Below, piece by piece: positions 1 through 7,050 of a stretch of 10,021 nt of DNA. The stretch is from Devosia sp. (GTDB lineage Bacteria > Pseudomonadota > Alphaproteobacteria > Rhizobiales > Devosiaceae), in the NCBI GenBank assembly GCA_016793415.1, contig JAEUMC010000096.1:1-10021 (forward strand), in the 5' to 3' direction. The notes under the pieces are model-generated. The model did not search any database. It saw only the letters and a program-made list of their open reading frames with translations, and had not been told where the DNA came from. Made by a program: the position numbers and the translations under genes. Numbering within the stretch: position 1 is the stretch's first letter; every line of letters begins with the position of its first letter.

Positions 1-142
1 CGCCCGGGGCGAGCAGCAGGCCGACGAGCGCGGTGAACACCACCAGCGACATGACCCGCGGCTTCAGCAGCGCGAGATAGTCTTCGACCCGCGCCTCGTG
101 GGCGCGGACCGATATCTCATTGCTGTGGTGCACGTAGGCCAA
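1..142 (-). CDS. ctaB: Heme O synthase (protoheme IX farnesyltransferase) CtaB, N-terminal fragment
   Basis: Family role: CtaB is an inner-membrane UbiA-type prenyltransferase that adds a farnesyl group to heme b to give heme O, the precursor of the heme A in aa3 oxidase. Only the first 47 codons lie in the window; the gene continues past the left edge. The visible protein reads as a short polar leader, then [10 protein letters not shown] at about residues 21-30 and the first membrane helix ([13 protein letters not shown]), the conserved opening of alphaproteobacterial CtaB proteins. No ATG fits this frame. A TTG at 142-140 (M-A-Y-V-H-H) was chosen because AAGG and GAGAG lie just upstream; a GTG at 133 is the alternative. 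The gene follows ctaD by 54 bases on the same strand, the usual order in this group. The family is secure; the exact start is not. Confidence 0.85.
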   Translation of the reverse strand, partial: MAYVHHSNEISVRAHEARVEDYLALLKPRVMSLVVFTALVGLLLAPG

Positions 143-161
143 TGTCTCTCGCCTTGGTTGC

Positions 162-183
162 CGCGGGACCCGAGGGCCCCGCG
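162..183 (-). other. GC-rich hairpin between ctaD and ctaB
   Basis: Arms at 162-170 and 175-183 pair over nine positions (one G-U pair in the minus-strand RNA) around a four-base loop. The hairpin begins 14 bases after the ctaD stop and ends about 20 bases before the proposed ctaB TTG start. No U-tract follows, so it does not look like a full terminator. It may stabilise the upstream message or dampen read-through into ctaB; that role is inferred. Confidence 0.55.
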
Positions 184-196
184 CACAGTTTCTTGC

Positions 197-1951
<1,755 letters not shown>

Positions 1952-2860
1952 TTAGCTGAGTGCAGGCAGGGTGGCGTTGGCGTCGTCGACGGTACCCGCC
2001 TCGAACGCCGCCATCCAGGCCGCAAATTCTTCCTTCGTCACGACACGCACCGCGATCGGCATGAAGGCGTGGTCCTTGCCGCATAGCTCGGAGCACTGAC
2101 CATAATAGATGCCGGTCTTGCGGGCGTTGAACCAGGTCTCGTTGAGCTTGCCGGGAACCGCGTCGATCTTGATGCCGAACGAGGGCACGGCGAAGGCATG
2201 GATCACGCCCGACGGGTCGGCGGTGATCTGCATACGCACGGTGGTGTCGACGGGAACGACCAGCTGATAGTCGACGGCGAGCAGACGGGGCTGCACCGGC
2301 ACCTGGGCCAGACGCGCTTCCTCGGAAAGGATCGAGGACGACATCGACTTGCCCTGGTCGACGTACTCGTAGTCCCAGTACCACTGCTGGCCGGTCGCCT
2401 TGACCGTCAGCTCGGCGGCGGGAACTTCGACGTCGCCGAACGAGAAGATGTTCGAGCCCAGATACTTGCGCTGTCCATCAGGAACGGTGAGCTGATCGGT
2501 CAGCACCGCGAAGGAGGGGATCGCGATGATCACGAGGATCAGGATCGGCACAACCGTCCAGACGATCTCGACCAGGGTGTTATGCGTCGTGGTCGACGGC
2601 TTGGGGTTCGCCTTGGCGTTGAAGCGCACGATCACGACGATCAGCAGCACCAGCACCAGCAGGGCGATAAGCACGGCGGTCCACAGCAGCGGGCCATCGT
2701 GGAAGGCGTGGATGGAATCCATGATCGGGGTCACGGAGGGCTGTAGCCCGATCTGACCCGGCACCGGATGGCCTTGCTCCTGCGCACTCGCCATCAGCGG
2801 CGCGAATGCGAGGGCTGCGGCTCCCAGCGAGCCAATCGAACTCAGTAGTTTGCCGGTCAC
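1952..2860 (-). CDS. ctaC: Cytochrome c oxidase subunit II (CuA subunit)
   Basis: This subunit takes electrons from cytochrome c at the binuclear CuA site on the periplasmic side and passes them to heme a in CtaD. The protein has 302 residues. A signal peptide ends at about residue 26 (LMASA before QEQGH). Two membrane helices follow at about 57-79 and 96-120, then a cupredoxin domain. CuA ligands are all present: His221, Cys256, Cys260, His264 and Met267, in the motif QCSELCGKDHAFM, with the Glu258 backbone position between the cysteines. The aromatic run QQWYWDYEY at 158-166 is where cytochrome c docks and electrons enter in the family. The start is a GTG at 2860, supported by AAGGGGG nine bases upstream and by an in-frame TAG immediately before it. 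The stop is TAA, 60 bases before ctaD. It is first in the oxidase operon seen here. Confidence 0.97.
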   Translation of the reverse strand: MTGKLLSSIGSLGAAALAFAPLMASAQEQGHPVPGQIGLQPSVTPIMDSIHAFHDGPLLWTAVLIALLVLVLLIVVIVRFNAKANPKPSTTTHNTLVEIVWTVVPILILVIIAIPSFAVLTDQLTVPDGQRKYLGSNIFSFGDVEVPAAELTVKATGQQWYWDYEYVDQGKSMSSSILSEEARLAQVPVQPRLLAVDYQLVVPVDTTVRMQITADPSGVIHAFAVPSFGIKIDAVPGKLNETWFNARKTGIYYGQCSELCGKDHAFMPIAVRVVTKEEFAAWMAAFEAGTVDDANATLPALS

Positions 2861-3010
2861 CTAAAAAACCCCCTTGAGATCCCGTCTGGTCCGGTATTCT
2901 AGCGCGGGTTGAGGTGGGCAATTGCGGCATAGCGAAACGCCGCCCCGACTCAACCTCGGAGCGCTTGAAACTTGGAACGTGTCTAAACCACATCGGCAGA
3001 CCCAAGGCAA

Positions 3011-3039
3011 TTCATGCCTCTCGTCGCACCGTGCGTCAA
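3011..3039 (-). promoter_or_regulatory. Candidate promoter for the ctaC-ctaD-ctaB operon
   Basis: On the minus strand TTGACG (3039-3034) is followed by exactly 17 bases and CATGAA (3016-3011). The -35 matches five of six consensus bases; the -10 matches three of six, which is common in GC-rich alphaproteobacteria. It would give a leader of about 145 bases ahead of ctaC. Only the sequence match supports it. Confidence 0.3.
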
Positions 3040-3126
3040 AACGCACCTTTCTCGCCGATGTGGCTGCCGCCTCACGCTCGCCTTGATTGGCAGGCGTTTA
3101 TCCGCGGCATCCCGCGGGCCGGCTTG

Positions 3127-3156
3127 TTGACAGCCGTGCGGGGTCAGCCGACTAAG
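3127..3156 (+). promoter_or_regulatory. Candidate promoter for the ialB-like and chaC genes
   Basis: A perfect TTGACA at 3127-3132 is followed after 18 bases by ACTAAG (3151-3156), a three-of-six -10. Transcription would start near 3163, about 50 bases before the GTG start of the IalB-family gene. The -35 is strong and the -10 weak. Confidence 0.4.
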
Positions 3157-3212
3157 AAGCAGAGCCGCCGAAACGCGGGATTCGTTATGTCACATATAGA
3201 GAGAGTGGATCG

Positions 3213-3722
3213 GTGCAGCCAATCCTCGGGCTTGTTGTTCGGACGTTCTCGGTACTGGCGATTGCCGCGGGACTGATGTCCCCTGCCCTGGCGCAGGGCG
3301 TGGTCAAGGCGCAGTACGGCGACTGGCAGATGAGCTGCGATACCCCGCCGGGCGCCAGCTTCGAGCAATGCGCGCTGATCCAGAACGTCTCGGCTGAGGA
3401 CCAGCCCAATGTCGGGCTGTCGGTGATCGTGTTGAAGACGGCCGACAAGCAGGCGCGGCTGCTGCGCGTCCTGGCGCCGCTCGGCGTGCTGCTGCCCAAC
3501 GGGCTGGGGCTCAACATCGACGGCGCCAATATCGGCCGCGTGGCGTTCGTGCGCTGTCTGCCCAATGGATGCGTCGCCGAAGTGGTGCTCGACGACGAGC
3601 TGATCACCAAGCTGACCACCGGCAAGAGCGCCATCTTCTTCGTGTTCAAGACGCCGGAAGAAGGAATCGGCATCCCGGTGTCGCTCAACGGCTTCGGCGA
3701 CGGGTTCGCGCAGCTTCCATAA
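3213..3722 (+). CDS. Secreted IalB-family protein (invasion associated locus B domain)
   Basis: The 169-residue product opens with a Sec signal peptide: hydrophobic core at about residues 5-22, likely cleavage after SPALA at residue 27. The mature part starts GVVKAQYGDWQMSC, the typical opening of the invasion associated locus B family, and ends with a beta-rich domain holding PEEGIGIPVSLNGFGDGF. Four cysteines (42, 53, 115, 120) suit two disulfides, as expected for a periplasmic protein. The family takes its name from a Bartonella factor linked to red-cell invasion, but it is widespread in free-living alphaproteobacteria and its biochemical function is unknown, so no role in virulence is implied. 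The start is a GTG at 3213 after a purine-rich stretch (AGAGAGAG); a later ATG at 3276 would remove the signal peptide. It lies 13 bases upstream of the chaC-like gene, probably in one transcript. Confidence 0.88.
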   Translation: MQPILGLVVRTFSVLAIAAGLMSPALAQGVVKAQYGDWQMSCDTPPGASFEQCALIQNVSAEDQPNVGLSVIVLKTADKQARLLRVLAPLGVLLPNGLGLNIDGANIGRVAFVRCLPNGCVAEVVLDDELITKLTTGKSAIFFVFKTPEEGIGIPVSLNGFGDGFAQLP

Positions 3723-3735
3723 GGACAGACCCGCG

Positions 3736-4431
3736 ATGGCCCCGGTACGGCAGATGCGCCTGAGCGAGGCCCATGTGGCCCGAATGGCGCTGCTGGTGAC
3801 GCCGGATGGGCCGCTGCCGCCGGCCGAAACGGCGACCGACGAGGACTTCCGGCAGTTCACGCAGGACATTCTCGCCGGCAGCGACGGCTCGGACCAGATC
3901 TGGGTCTTCGCCTATGGCTCCTTGATCTGGAAGCCGGCGTGCGACTTCGTCGAGATCCGCACCGGGCTGCTGCGCGGCTGGCATCGGGCCTTCTGCCTCG
4001 GCTGGAACACCTGGTTCCGCGGCTCGGAGACCAATCCCGGGCTGATGCTGGCGCTCGACCGAGGCGGCTCGTGCAAGGGGGCGCTCTACCGGCTGCCGCC
4101 AGGCGCGGCCGAGGAGAACATCGAAAAGCTCTGCCGGCGCGAAATGGGCCGCAAACCCTCGCCGTTCCCGCCGCGCTGGGTGACGGTGACGACCGAACAG
4201 GGTCCGGTGCGGGCCTTCACCTTCTGTATCGATCGCAACAGCGGACGCTATGTCTCAGGACTGAACGAGGCGCAGATCGCCGACGTGCTGGCCAGGGCGG
4301 TCGGCTCGCGCGGTTCGATGGTCGAGTACCTGTTCAACACGGTCAGCCACCTCGAACAGCTCGGCATCCACGACCCGCATTTGTGGCGGCTGCAGGAGCT
4401 GGTAGCTGAGCGGCTGGATGGTTCGCGCTAG
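3736..4431 (+). CDS. chaC: ChaC-type gamma-glutamylcyclotransferase (glutathione-specific)
   Basis: The 231-residue cytosolic protein belongs to the ChaC family, which cleaves glutathione to 5-oxoproline and Cys-Gly. The signature nucleotide-binding-like loop appears as VFAYGSLIW at residues 57-65, followed by GWHRAFCLGWNTWFRGSE (81-98). Glu136, in the stretch RREM, matches the conserved catalytic Glu of ChaC enzymes by position. C-terminal SGLNEAQIADVLARAVG and GSMVEYLFNT are also typical of the bacterial family. An N-terminal extension of about 50 residues precedes the core. The ATG at 3736 has AAGGA (3721-3725), which overlaps the TAA stop of the upstream ialB-like gene, so the two are probably translated from one message. 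What it does beside a secreted protein is not evident; glutathione turnover under stress is the family role. Family assignment is confident; substrate preference is inferred. Confidence 0.93.
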   Translation: MAPVRQMRLSEAHVARMALLVTPDGPLPPAETATDEDFRQFTQDILAGSDGSDQIWVFAYGSLIWKPACDFVEIRTGLLRGWHRAFCLGWNTWFRGSETNPGLMLALDRGGSCKGALYRLPPGAAEENIEKLCRREMGRKPSPFPPRWVTVTTEQGPVRAFTFCIDRNSGRYVSGLNEAQIADVLARAVGSRGSMVEYLFNTVSHLEQLGIHDPHLWRLQELVAERLDGSR

Positions 4432-4468
4432 ACGCCCTGAAGGCTGTCTTCATGACCGGCTCTGCCGC

Positions 4469-4672
4469 TTCTCCCCTCAGGGAGCCGGACGAGGGCAGTG
4501 CCCTCGCCGGGAGGTGGCGCGAAGCGCCGGATGAGGGGTGAAGCGGTGCAATGCGCGCTCGCTGAGAAGCTGAACCCCTCACCCAGTTCCGCTACGGACC
4601 TGACGGTCCTAGCTGCACTACCCTCTCCCCCCGCGGACGCACTTGCGTCCGCTAGAAGGGGCGAGGGGTTGC
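4469..4672. repeat. Cluster of GC-rich palindromes (REP-like intergenic repeat)
   Basis: At least five short hairpins are packed here: CTCCC-CTCA-GGGAG (4471-4484), GAGGGC-AGT-GCCCTC, GGCGC-GAA-GCGCC, GGACC-TGAC-GGTCC, and CGGACGC-ACTT-GCGTCCG (near 4634-4651). AACCCCTC on the left and GAGGGGTT on the right can close an outer stem over the second half. The tone (CCCTC, CTCCCC, GGCGC blocks) resembles the repetitive extragenic palindromes scattered through rhizobial genomes. It follows the chaC stop and lies beyond the terminator of the opposing DUF1127 gene, so it may also end or stabilise the chaC message. Membership of a repeat family is inferred. Confidence 0.6.
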
Positions 4673-4695
4673 AGGTCCGGCGCTACAGACCCATC

Positions 4696-4725
4696 AAACA
4701 AAAAAGCCGGACCCGAAGGTCCGGC
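4696..4725 (-). terminator. Rho-independent terminator of the DUF1127 gene
   Basis: On the minus strand GCCGGACC-TTCG-GGTCCGGC (4725-4706) forms a perfect eight-base stem closed by C-UUCG-G, one of the most stable RNA tetraloops. It is followed at once by TTTTTTGTTT. All parts of an intrinsic terminator are present. It lies about 110 bases beyond the DUF1127 stop codon, so the transcript has a long 3' tail. Confidence 0.92.
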
Positions 4726-4842
4726 AGTTCATCAGGAAACAGAGCCGGCGGGTGAGCCGGCCCGAAGATGGCACAACTGGGGTTGAGCCAAGGATGAGGC
4801 TGAAGCCCTGACGGGAATTTCCCTTGCGGGAAATCCTCAGGG
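4706..4842 (-). other. Structured 3' untranslated region of the DUF1127 transcript
   Basis: Three hairpins lie between the end of the coding sequence and the U-tract. The first has CCCTGA (4806-4811) with TCAGGG (4837-4842) as outer stem, which includes the stop codon, and ATTTCCC (4817-4823) with GGGAAAT (4828-4834) as inner stem with a GCAA loop on the minus strand. The second is GCCGGC (4744-4749) with GCCGGC (4756-4761). The third is the terminator. A structured tail of this length could yield a stable small RNA. In Rhodobacter sphaeroides a DUF1127 gene (ccaF1) is co-transcribed with the CcsR small RNAs; the CCUCCUCCC motif of those RNAs is not seen here. Confidence 0.45.
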
Positions 4843-4852
4843 GTTGAGCCAA
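4779..4852. repeat. Pair of 13-base direct repeats around the end of the DUF1127 gene
   Basis: GGGGTTGAGCCAA occurs at 4779-4791 and again at 4840-4852, 61 bases apart. The second copy encodes the last residues (W-L-N-P) of the DUF1127 protein on the minus strand; the first lies in its 3' untranslated region. This may be the trace of a small duplication. Confidence 0.6.
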
Positions 4853-5109
4853 TGGCGGGAGCTTTCAGCACGCTTCTGCGACAGCTTGTAGCCGGGGCGC
4901 TGGCTGGGGCTATCGAGGGCTTCGAACAGATCCTGGCGGTTGATGCCGAGATCCTCGAGGCGGGCCGTATCGTACTCGAGAAGCGACTCGAAGGCGACGC
5001 GGCGAGCACGTGCAGCCCGGGCTTTGGCGAACCAGTTCACCAGAGCGCGCAACGGGTTGGACGACGCGGCAGCCATCGACGGCCGCTCGCTCGAAAGCAA
5101 GTGGACCAT
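4837..5109 (-). CDS. Small DUF1127 protein (YjiS-like)
   Basis: A 90-residue basic protein with the DUF1127 core at about residues 30-65: an Arg-rich stretch (ARAARARR, 30-37) and then LLEYDTARLEDLGINRQDLFEAL, matching the family pattern of Leu, Asp, Arg, Leu, Asp-Leu-Gly, Asn-Arg. Such proteins are small, often regulatory, and several alphaproteobacterial members affect RNA stability or stress and sugar responses; the molecular role here is unknown. Residues 66-90 form a hydrophilic tail outside the core. The ATG at 5109 is preceded by TGGAG six to seven bases upstream, a good ribosome site; Met12 has a weaker one. The gene diverges from the lysR-type gene across 198 bases and ends in a strong terminator after a long structured tail. 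The divergent regulator probably controls it. Confidence 0.87.
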   Translation of the reverse strand: MVHLLSSERPSMAAASSNPLRALVNWFAKARAARARRVAFESLLEYDTARLEDLGINRQDLFEALDSPSQRPGYKLSQKRAESSRHWLNP

Positions 5110-5170
5110 AGTCGTTCTCCAATTTCATCTTTGCCCGGGCAGGGAGTGCCGGGGCGGGGCAAGCGATCAC

Positions 5171-5207
5171 GCGTCGCCGCTAGCGACTTCGGCGTCGCCA
5201 CTAGCGA
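5171..5207. promoter_or_regulatory. Tandem 16-base repeats with dyad symmetry in the lysR/DUF1127 control region
   Basis: GCGTCGCC-G/A-CTAGCGA occurs at 5171-5186 and 5192-5207, with one mismatch and a 21-base period, two helical turns. Each copy carries the dyad TCGC-N5-GCGA. In the minus direction they lie downstream of the proposed DUF1127 promoter, in its leader. The regular spacing suits binding of a protein on one face of the helix; which protein is not known. Confidence 0.4.
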
Positions 5208-5231
5208 TCGCGAGATCACCGATGACGCCTG

Positions 5232-5260
5232 ATATGAGCCCTTGCCTTGTATTCGTCCAA
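5232..5260 (-). promoter_or_regulatory. Candidate promoter of the DUF1127 gene
   Basis: On the minus strand TTGGAC (5260-5255) is separated by 17 bases from TCATAT (5237-5232). Both boxes are weak matches. It overlaps the stronger opposite promoter for lysR, an arrangement common for a LysR regulator and its target. Confidence 0.3.
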
Positions 5261-5270
5261 CAAATAGATT
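5242..5270 (+). promoter_or_regulatory. Candidate promoter of the LysR-type gene
   Basis: TTGCCT (5242-5247), 17 bases, then TAGATT (5265-5270): each box matches four of six consensus bases. The start point would fall near 5277, giving a leader of about 30 bases with GGAG seven bases before the ATG. Confidence 0.4.
5251..5265. promoter_or_regulatory. Candidate LysR box (T-N11-A type dyad)
   Basis: ATT (5251-5253), nine bases, AAT (5263-5265) form a short dyad that satisfies the LysR T-N11-A rule (T5252, A5264). It lies between the -35 and -10 of the proposed lysR promoter and overlaps the -35 of the opposite one, so bound regulator could repress itself and act on DUF1127. The motif is short and can arise by chance. 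Confidence 0.3.
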
Positions 5271-5280
5271 TCATCTCGAT

Positions 5281-5297
5281 CATCAAATTTCGTGATG
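5281..5297. promoter_or_regulatory. Inverted repeat next to the lysR ribosome site
   Basis: CATCA (5281-5285) and TGATG (5293-5297) are inverted around a seven-base loop and end at the first G of the GGAG ribosome site. It could be a second regulator site for self-control, or a weak RNA hairpin. Short arms make this tentative. Confidence 0.25.
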
Positions 5298-5307
5298 GAG
5301 AAACGGG

Positions 5308-6195
5308 ATGAGCACTCCCCTCGATCTCGACCAGTTGCAGAGCTTCTGCGCCATCGCAGACTGCGGCAGCTTCACCGAGGCGGCGCGCCGGGTGAACAAG
5401 ACGCAGTCCGCCGTGTCGATGCAGATCAAGCGGCTGGAGGAACGGCTCGGCCAGGCGCTGCTCAGCCGCGACGGGCGCACGGTGGCGCTCACCGAGTATG
5501 GCGATGCGCTCTATGCGCGGGCGCGGCGCATGCTGAGGATCAATGCCGAGATCATGGACGTGTTCTCGGACGGTGACCTGAAGGGCTCGATCCGCTTCGG
5601 CGTGCCGGATGACTATGCGGTCCGCCTCTTGCCGGTGATCCTTTCCAGCTTCCAGCGCACCCACCCCAAGATCGTGGTCGACGTGCGCTGCCAGCCGTCG
5701 GAAGAGCTGCTCGATGGGATGAAGAAGGGGCGCTACGACCTGATCGTCTTCACCCAGGGCACCAATCATGAATACGGCGAGATGTTCCGCACCGAGCGGA
5801 TGTTCTGGGTTGCCTCGCATGGCGGGCAGGCGTTGGCCACCGAGCCGCTGCCGATCGCCGGCGGGCTGCATTGCTGCTGGAAGGAGAATGCGGTCGAGGT
5901 GCTGAACCGCATCGGCCGCGACTATCGCATCGCCTACACCTCGTCGAACGCCATGGCGATCGCCAGCGCCGTACTGACCGACCTCGCGGTCGGGTTCCTG
6001 CCCGAGAGTGCGTTGCAGCCCGGAATGCGGGTGATCGCCGAGGACAAAGACCTGCCGCGGCTGCGCGACGCCGAGATCGCCATCATGCGGGCGAGCCACG
6101 CCTATGGCGGCATCTATGATGCGCTCGCCAGCCACATCGTCGCCAGCATGGGCAACCTCGACGGCAAGGACAGCCTGCCGATGGCGGCGGAGTAG
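5308..6195 (+). CDS. LysR-family transcriptional regulator, LrhA/VtlR-like
   Basis: A 295-residue regulator of normal LysR length. Residues 6-65 form the winged helix-turn-helix: LDLDQLQSFCAIADCGSFTEAARRVNK, then TQSAVSMQIKRLEERLG as recognition helix and start of the linker helix. A periplasmic-binding-like effector domain follows at about 93-280, opening IRFGVPDDYAVRLLPVIL. The motif HCCW at 188-191 and the stretch RIAYTSSNAMAIASAVLTDLAVGFLPES are typical of the LrhA/LsrB/VtlR branch. Five cysteines (14, 19, 128, 189, 190) are present; redox sensing is reported for rhizobial LsrB, but the Cys match here was not tested. The ATG at 5308 has GGAG seven bases upstream. It diverges from a DUF1127 gene; Brucella VtlR is known to activate DUF1127 genes, so that is the most likely target. 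The effector is unknown. Confidence 0.92.
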   Translation: MSTPLDLDQLQSFCAIADCGSFTEAARRVNKTQSAVSMQIKRLEERLGQALLSRDGRTVALTEYGDALYARARRMLRINAEIMDVFSDGDLKGSIRFGVPDDYAVRLLPVILSSFQRTHPKIVVDVRCQPSEELLDGMKKGRYDLIVFTQGTNHEYGEMFRTERMFWVASHGGQALATEPLPIAGGLHCCWKENAVEVLNRIGRDYRIAYTSSNAMAIASAVLTDLAVGFLPESALQPGMRVIAEDKDLPRLRDAEIAIMRASHAYGGIYDALASHIVASMGNLDGKDSLPMAAE

Positions 6196-6230
6196 GTGGG
6201 GGCAAGAACTCCACGTCCTGCCCTCCAAGA

Positions 6231-6425
6231 CCCCCTCTCTTGCGATTTCTAAGGCTTAGCCAAACGGCTAAACCTAAGAAATCGCTTTCTCCCCCGCCAA
6301 GGGGGAGATGTCCGACTGATACTCCAGTGCATCGGCGAGGCACCGATCTTCTCCCCCTTGGCGGGGGAGAAAGCGAAAACTTGGGCTTAGCGCAGCTAAG
6401 TCCTTAGTTTTCGCAAGAGAGGGGG
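6231..6425. repeat. 195-base nested palindromic element between convergent genes
   Basis: The outer ends are perfect 15-base inverted repeats: CCCCCTCTCTTGCGA (6231-6245) and its complement (6411-6425). Inside are two side hairpins: 6242-6285 (18 pairs, AAAC loop, two mismatches) and 6373-6414 (about 17 pairs, GCA loop). Between them a perfect 27-base inverted repeat (6282-6308 with 6350-6376) encloses a 41-base centre, and each 27-base arm also folds on itself (TCTCCCCC-GCCAA-GGGGGAGA). The element has no coding content and fills the gap between the lysR and marR ends. No target-site duplication was found. It resembles a palindromic mobile repeat or a double-sided 3' end structure. Confidence 0.8.
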
Positions 6426-6441
6426 GCGTGGGGAGCCCCGA

Positions 6442-7050
6442 TCAGCGCTTCCCGTCCAGCAACTCGTTCAACTCCGCCTGCAACCGCGTCCGGTTGGCCT
6501 CCACCGCCCGCTCGAAGGCCCGCGCCTGGATCAGGCGGGCGGCCGGGGTGGTGGCGCGCGGGTCGAGGTGCTCGCGCAGCGCTTCGGCCATCTCGGTCTG
6601 CAGGAACGTGCCGATCTCGAGGAACTGCATGATCGCCGCCAACTGATCGGGCGTGAAGCGGGCCAGCATCATCGGCCCGGTCTTTTCATAGTGACCGAAG
6701 ATGCGGCGGGTGATGGCCTGCATGTCCTCGGTCAGCTCGATCCAGATCTTGCGCCGGTCGAGGGTGTCCCGGGCCCGGACCACGTAGCCCGCCGCTTCCA
6801 GTCGATCGATCACCGCGGTGACGGCGCCGGTGGTGAGGCCGCTGTCGTTGGCGAGCTGGCCGGCGCTCACCCTGCCCCGCCGGTCGATCAGATCGAGGCA
6901 GCGGCCATCGGTGCGATTGATTCCCAGGAACTGCGTCAGCGTCTCGTCGAACAGGTCGTTGGCGGCCTGGCTGGCGCGCGTCGCTTCCTTGAATTCCAGG
7001 CCGAAGCCTGCGGCTTCAGTTTCTCTTGACTCGTTGATATCTTGATCCAT
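6442..7050 (-). CDS. MarR-family transcriptional regulator
   Basis: The 202-residue protein has a MarR winged helix-turn-helix: SAGQLANDSGLTTGAVTAVIDRLEAAGYVVR at about residues 62-92 (recognition helix near 72-86), then the wing DTLDRRKIWIELTE (95-108) with the conserved Asp-Arg-Arg. MarR proteins bind DNA as dimers and release it when a small ligand binds. About 40 residues past the usual MarR end (165-202) form a charged, probably helical tail. The start is ATG at 7050 (MDQDINES). The frame stays open to 7125, but residues before this Met would be read from the promoter. No ribosome site precedes it; a perfect TATAAT ends six bases upstream, so the message may be leaderless. It diverges from a two-gene ABC exporter, the standard layout for a repressor of drug efflux. 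The ligand is unknown. Confidence 0.92.
   Translation of the reverse strand: MDQDINESRETEAAGFGLEFKEATRASQAANDLFDETLTQFLGINRTDGRCLDLIDRRGRVSAGQLANDSGLTTGAVTAVIDRLEAAGYVVRARDTLDRRKIWIELTEDMQAITRRIFGHYEKTGPMMLARFTPDQLAAIMQFLEIGTFLQTEMAEALREHLDPRATTPAARLIQARAFERAVEANRTRLQAELNELLDGKR

Larger units (their letters stand above)
2861..3212. other. 352-base divergent control region between ctaC and the ialB-like gene
   Basis: No convincing gene was found here. A 61-codon frame on the minus strand (3046-2861) ends in the TAG just before the ctaC start and has no family character. The region must hold the promoters of the oxidase operon (minus) and of the IalB-family gene (plus); the best candidates are listed separately. 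A second possible minus-strand -10 (TAGAAT, 2901-2896), nearer to ctaC, has no matching -35 at normal spacing. No riboswitch-like structure was recognised. Confidence 0.5.

Noticed and set aside
2896..2901. TAGAAT as -10 of the ctaC promoter
   Set aside because: No -35-like box lies at normal spacing; the nearest (TTGCCC) leaves only 14 bases.
2861..3046. 61-codon minus-strand frame in line with ctaC, with Cys-x-Cys and Cys-x-x-Cys pairs
   Set aside because: The cysteine spacing does not match a zinc ribbon that I recognise, no ribosome site was found, and it covers the expected promoter region.
4706..4842. AbcR-type small RNA in the DUF1127 3' tail
   Set aside because: AbcR genes lie beside vtlR in Agrobacterium, but I could not recognise the AbcR target-binding motifs here.
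5116..5150. Leader hairpin of the DUF1127 message with a CTCCC loop able to pair with its ribosome site
   Set aside because: The stem has only four firm pairs plus a bulge and the loop match is four bases, too short to claim a switch.
5167..6228. 353-codon open frame on the minus strand opposite the LysR gene
   Set aside because: Shadow frame caused by high GC at third codon positions; the LysR gene has a clear domain, start and ribosome site.
6196..6441. Target-site duplication flanking the nested palindrome
   Set aside because: The flanks at 6219-6230 and 6426-6437 share no direct repeat that I can see.
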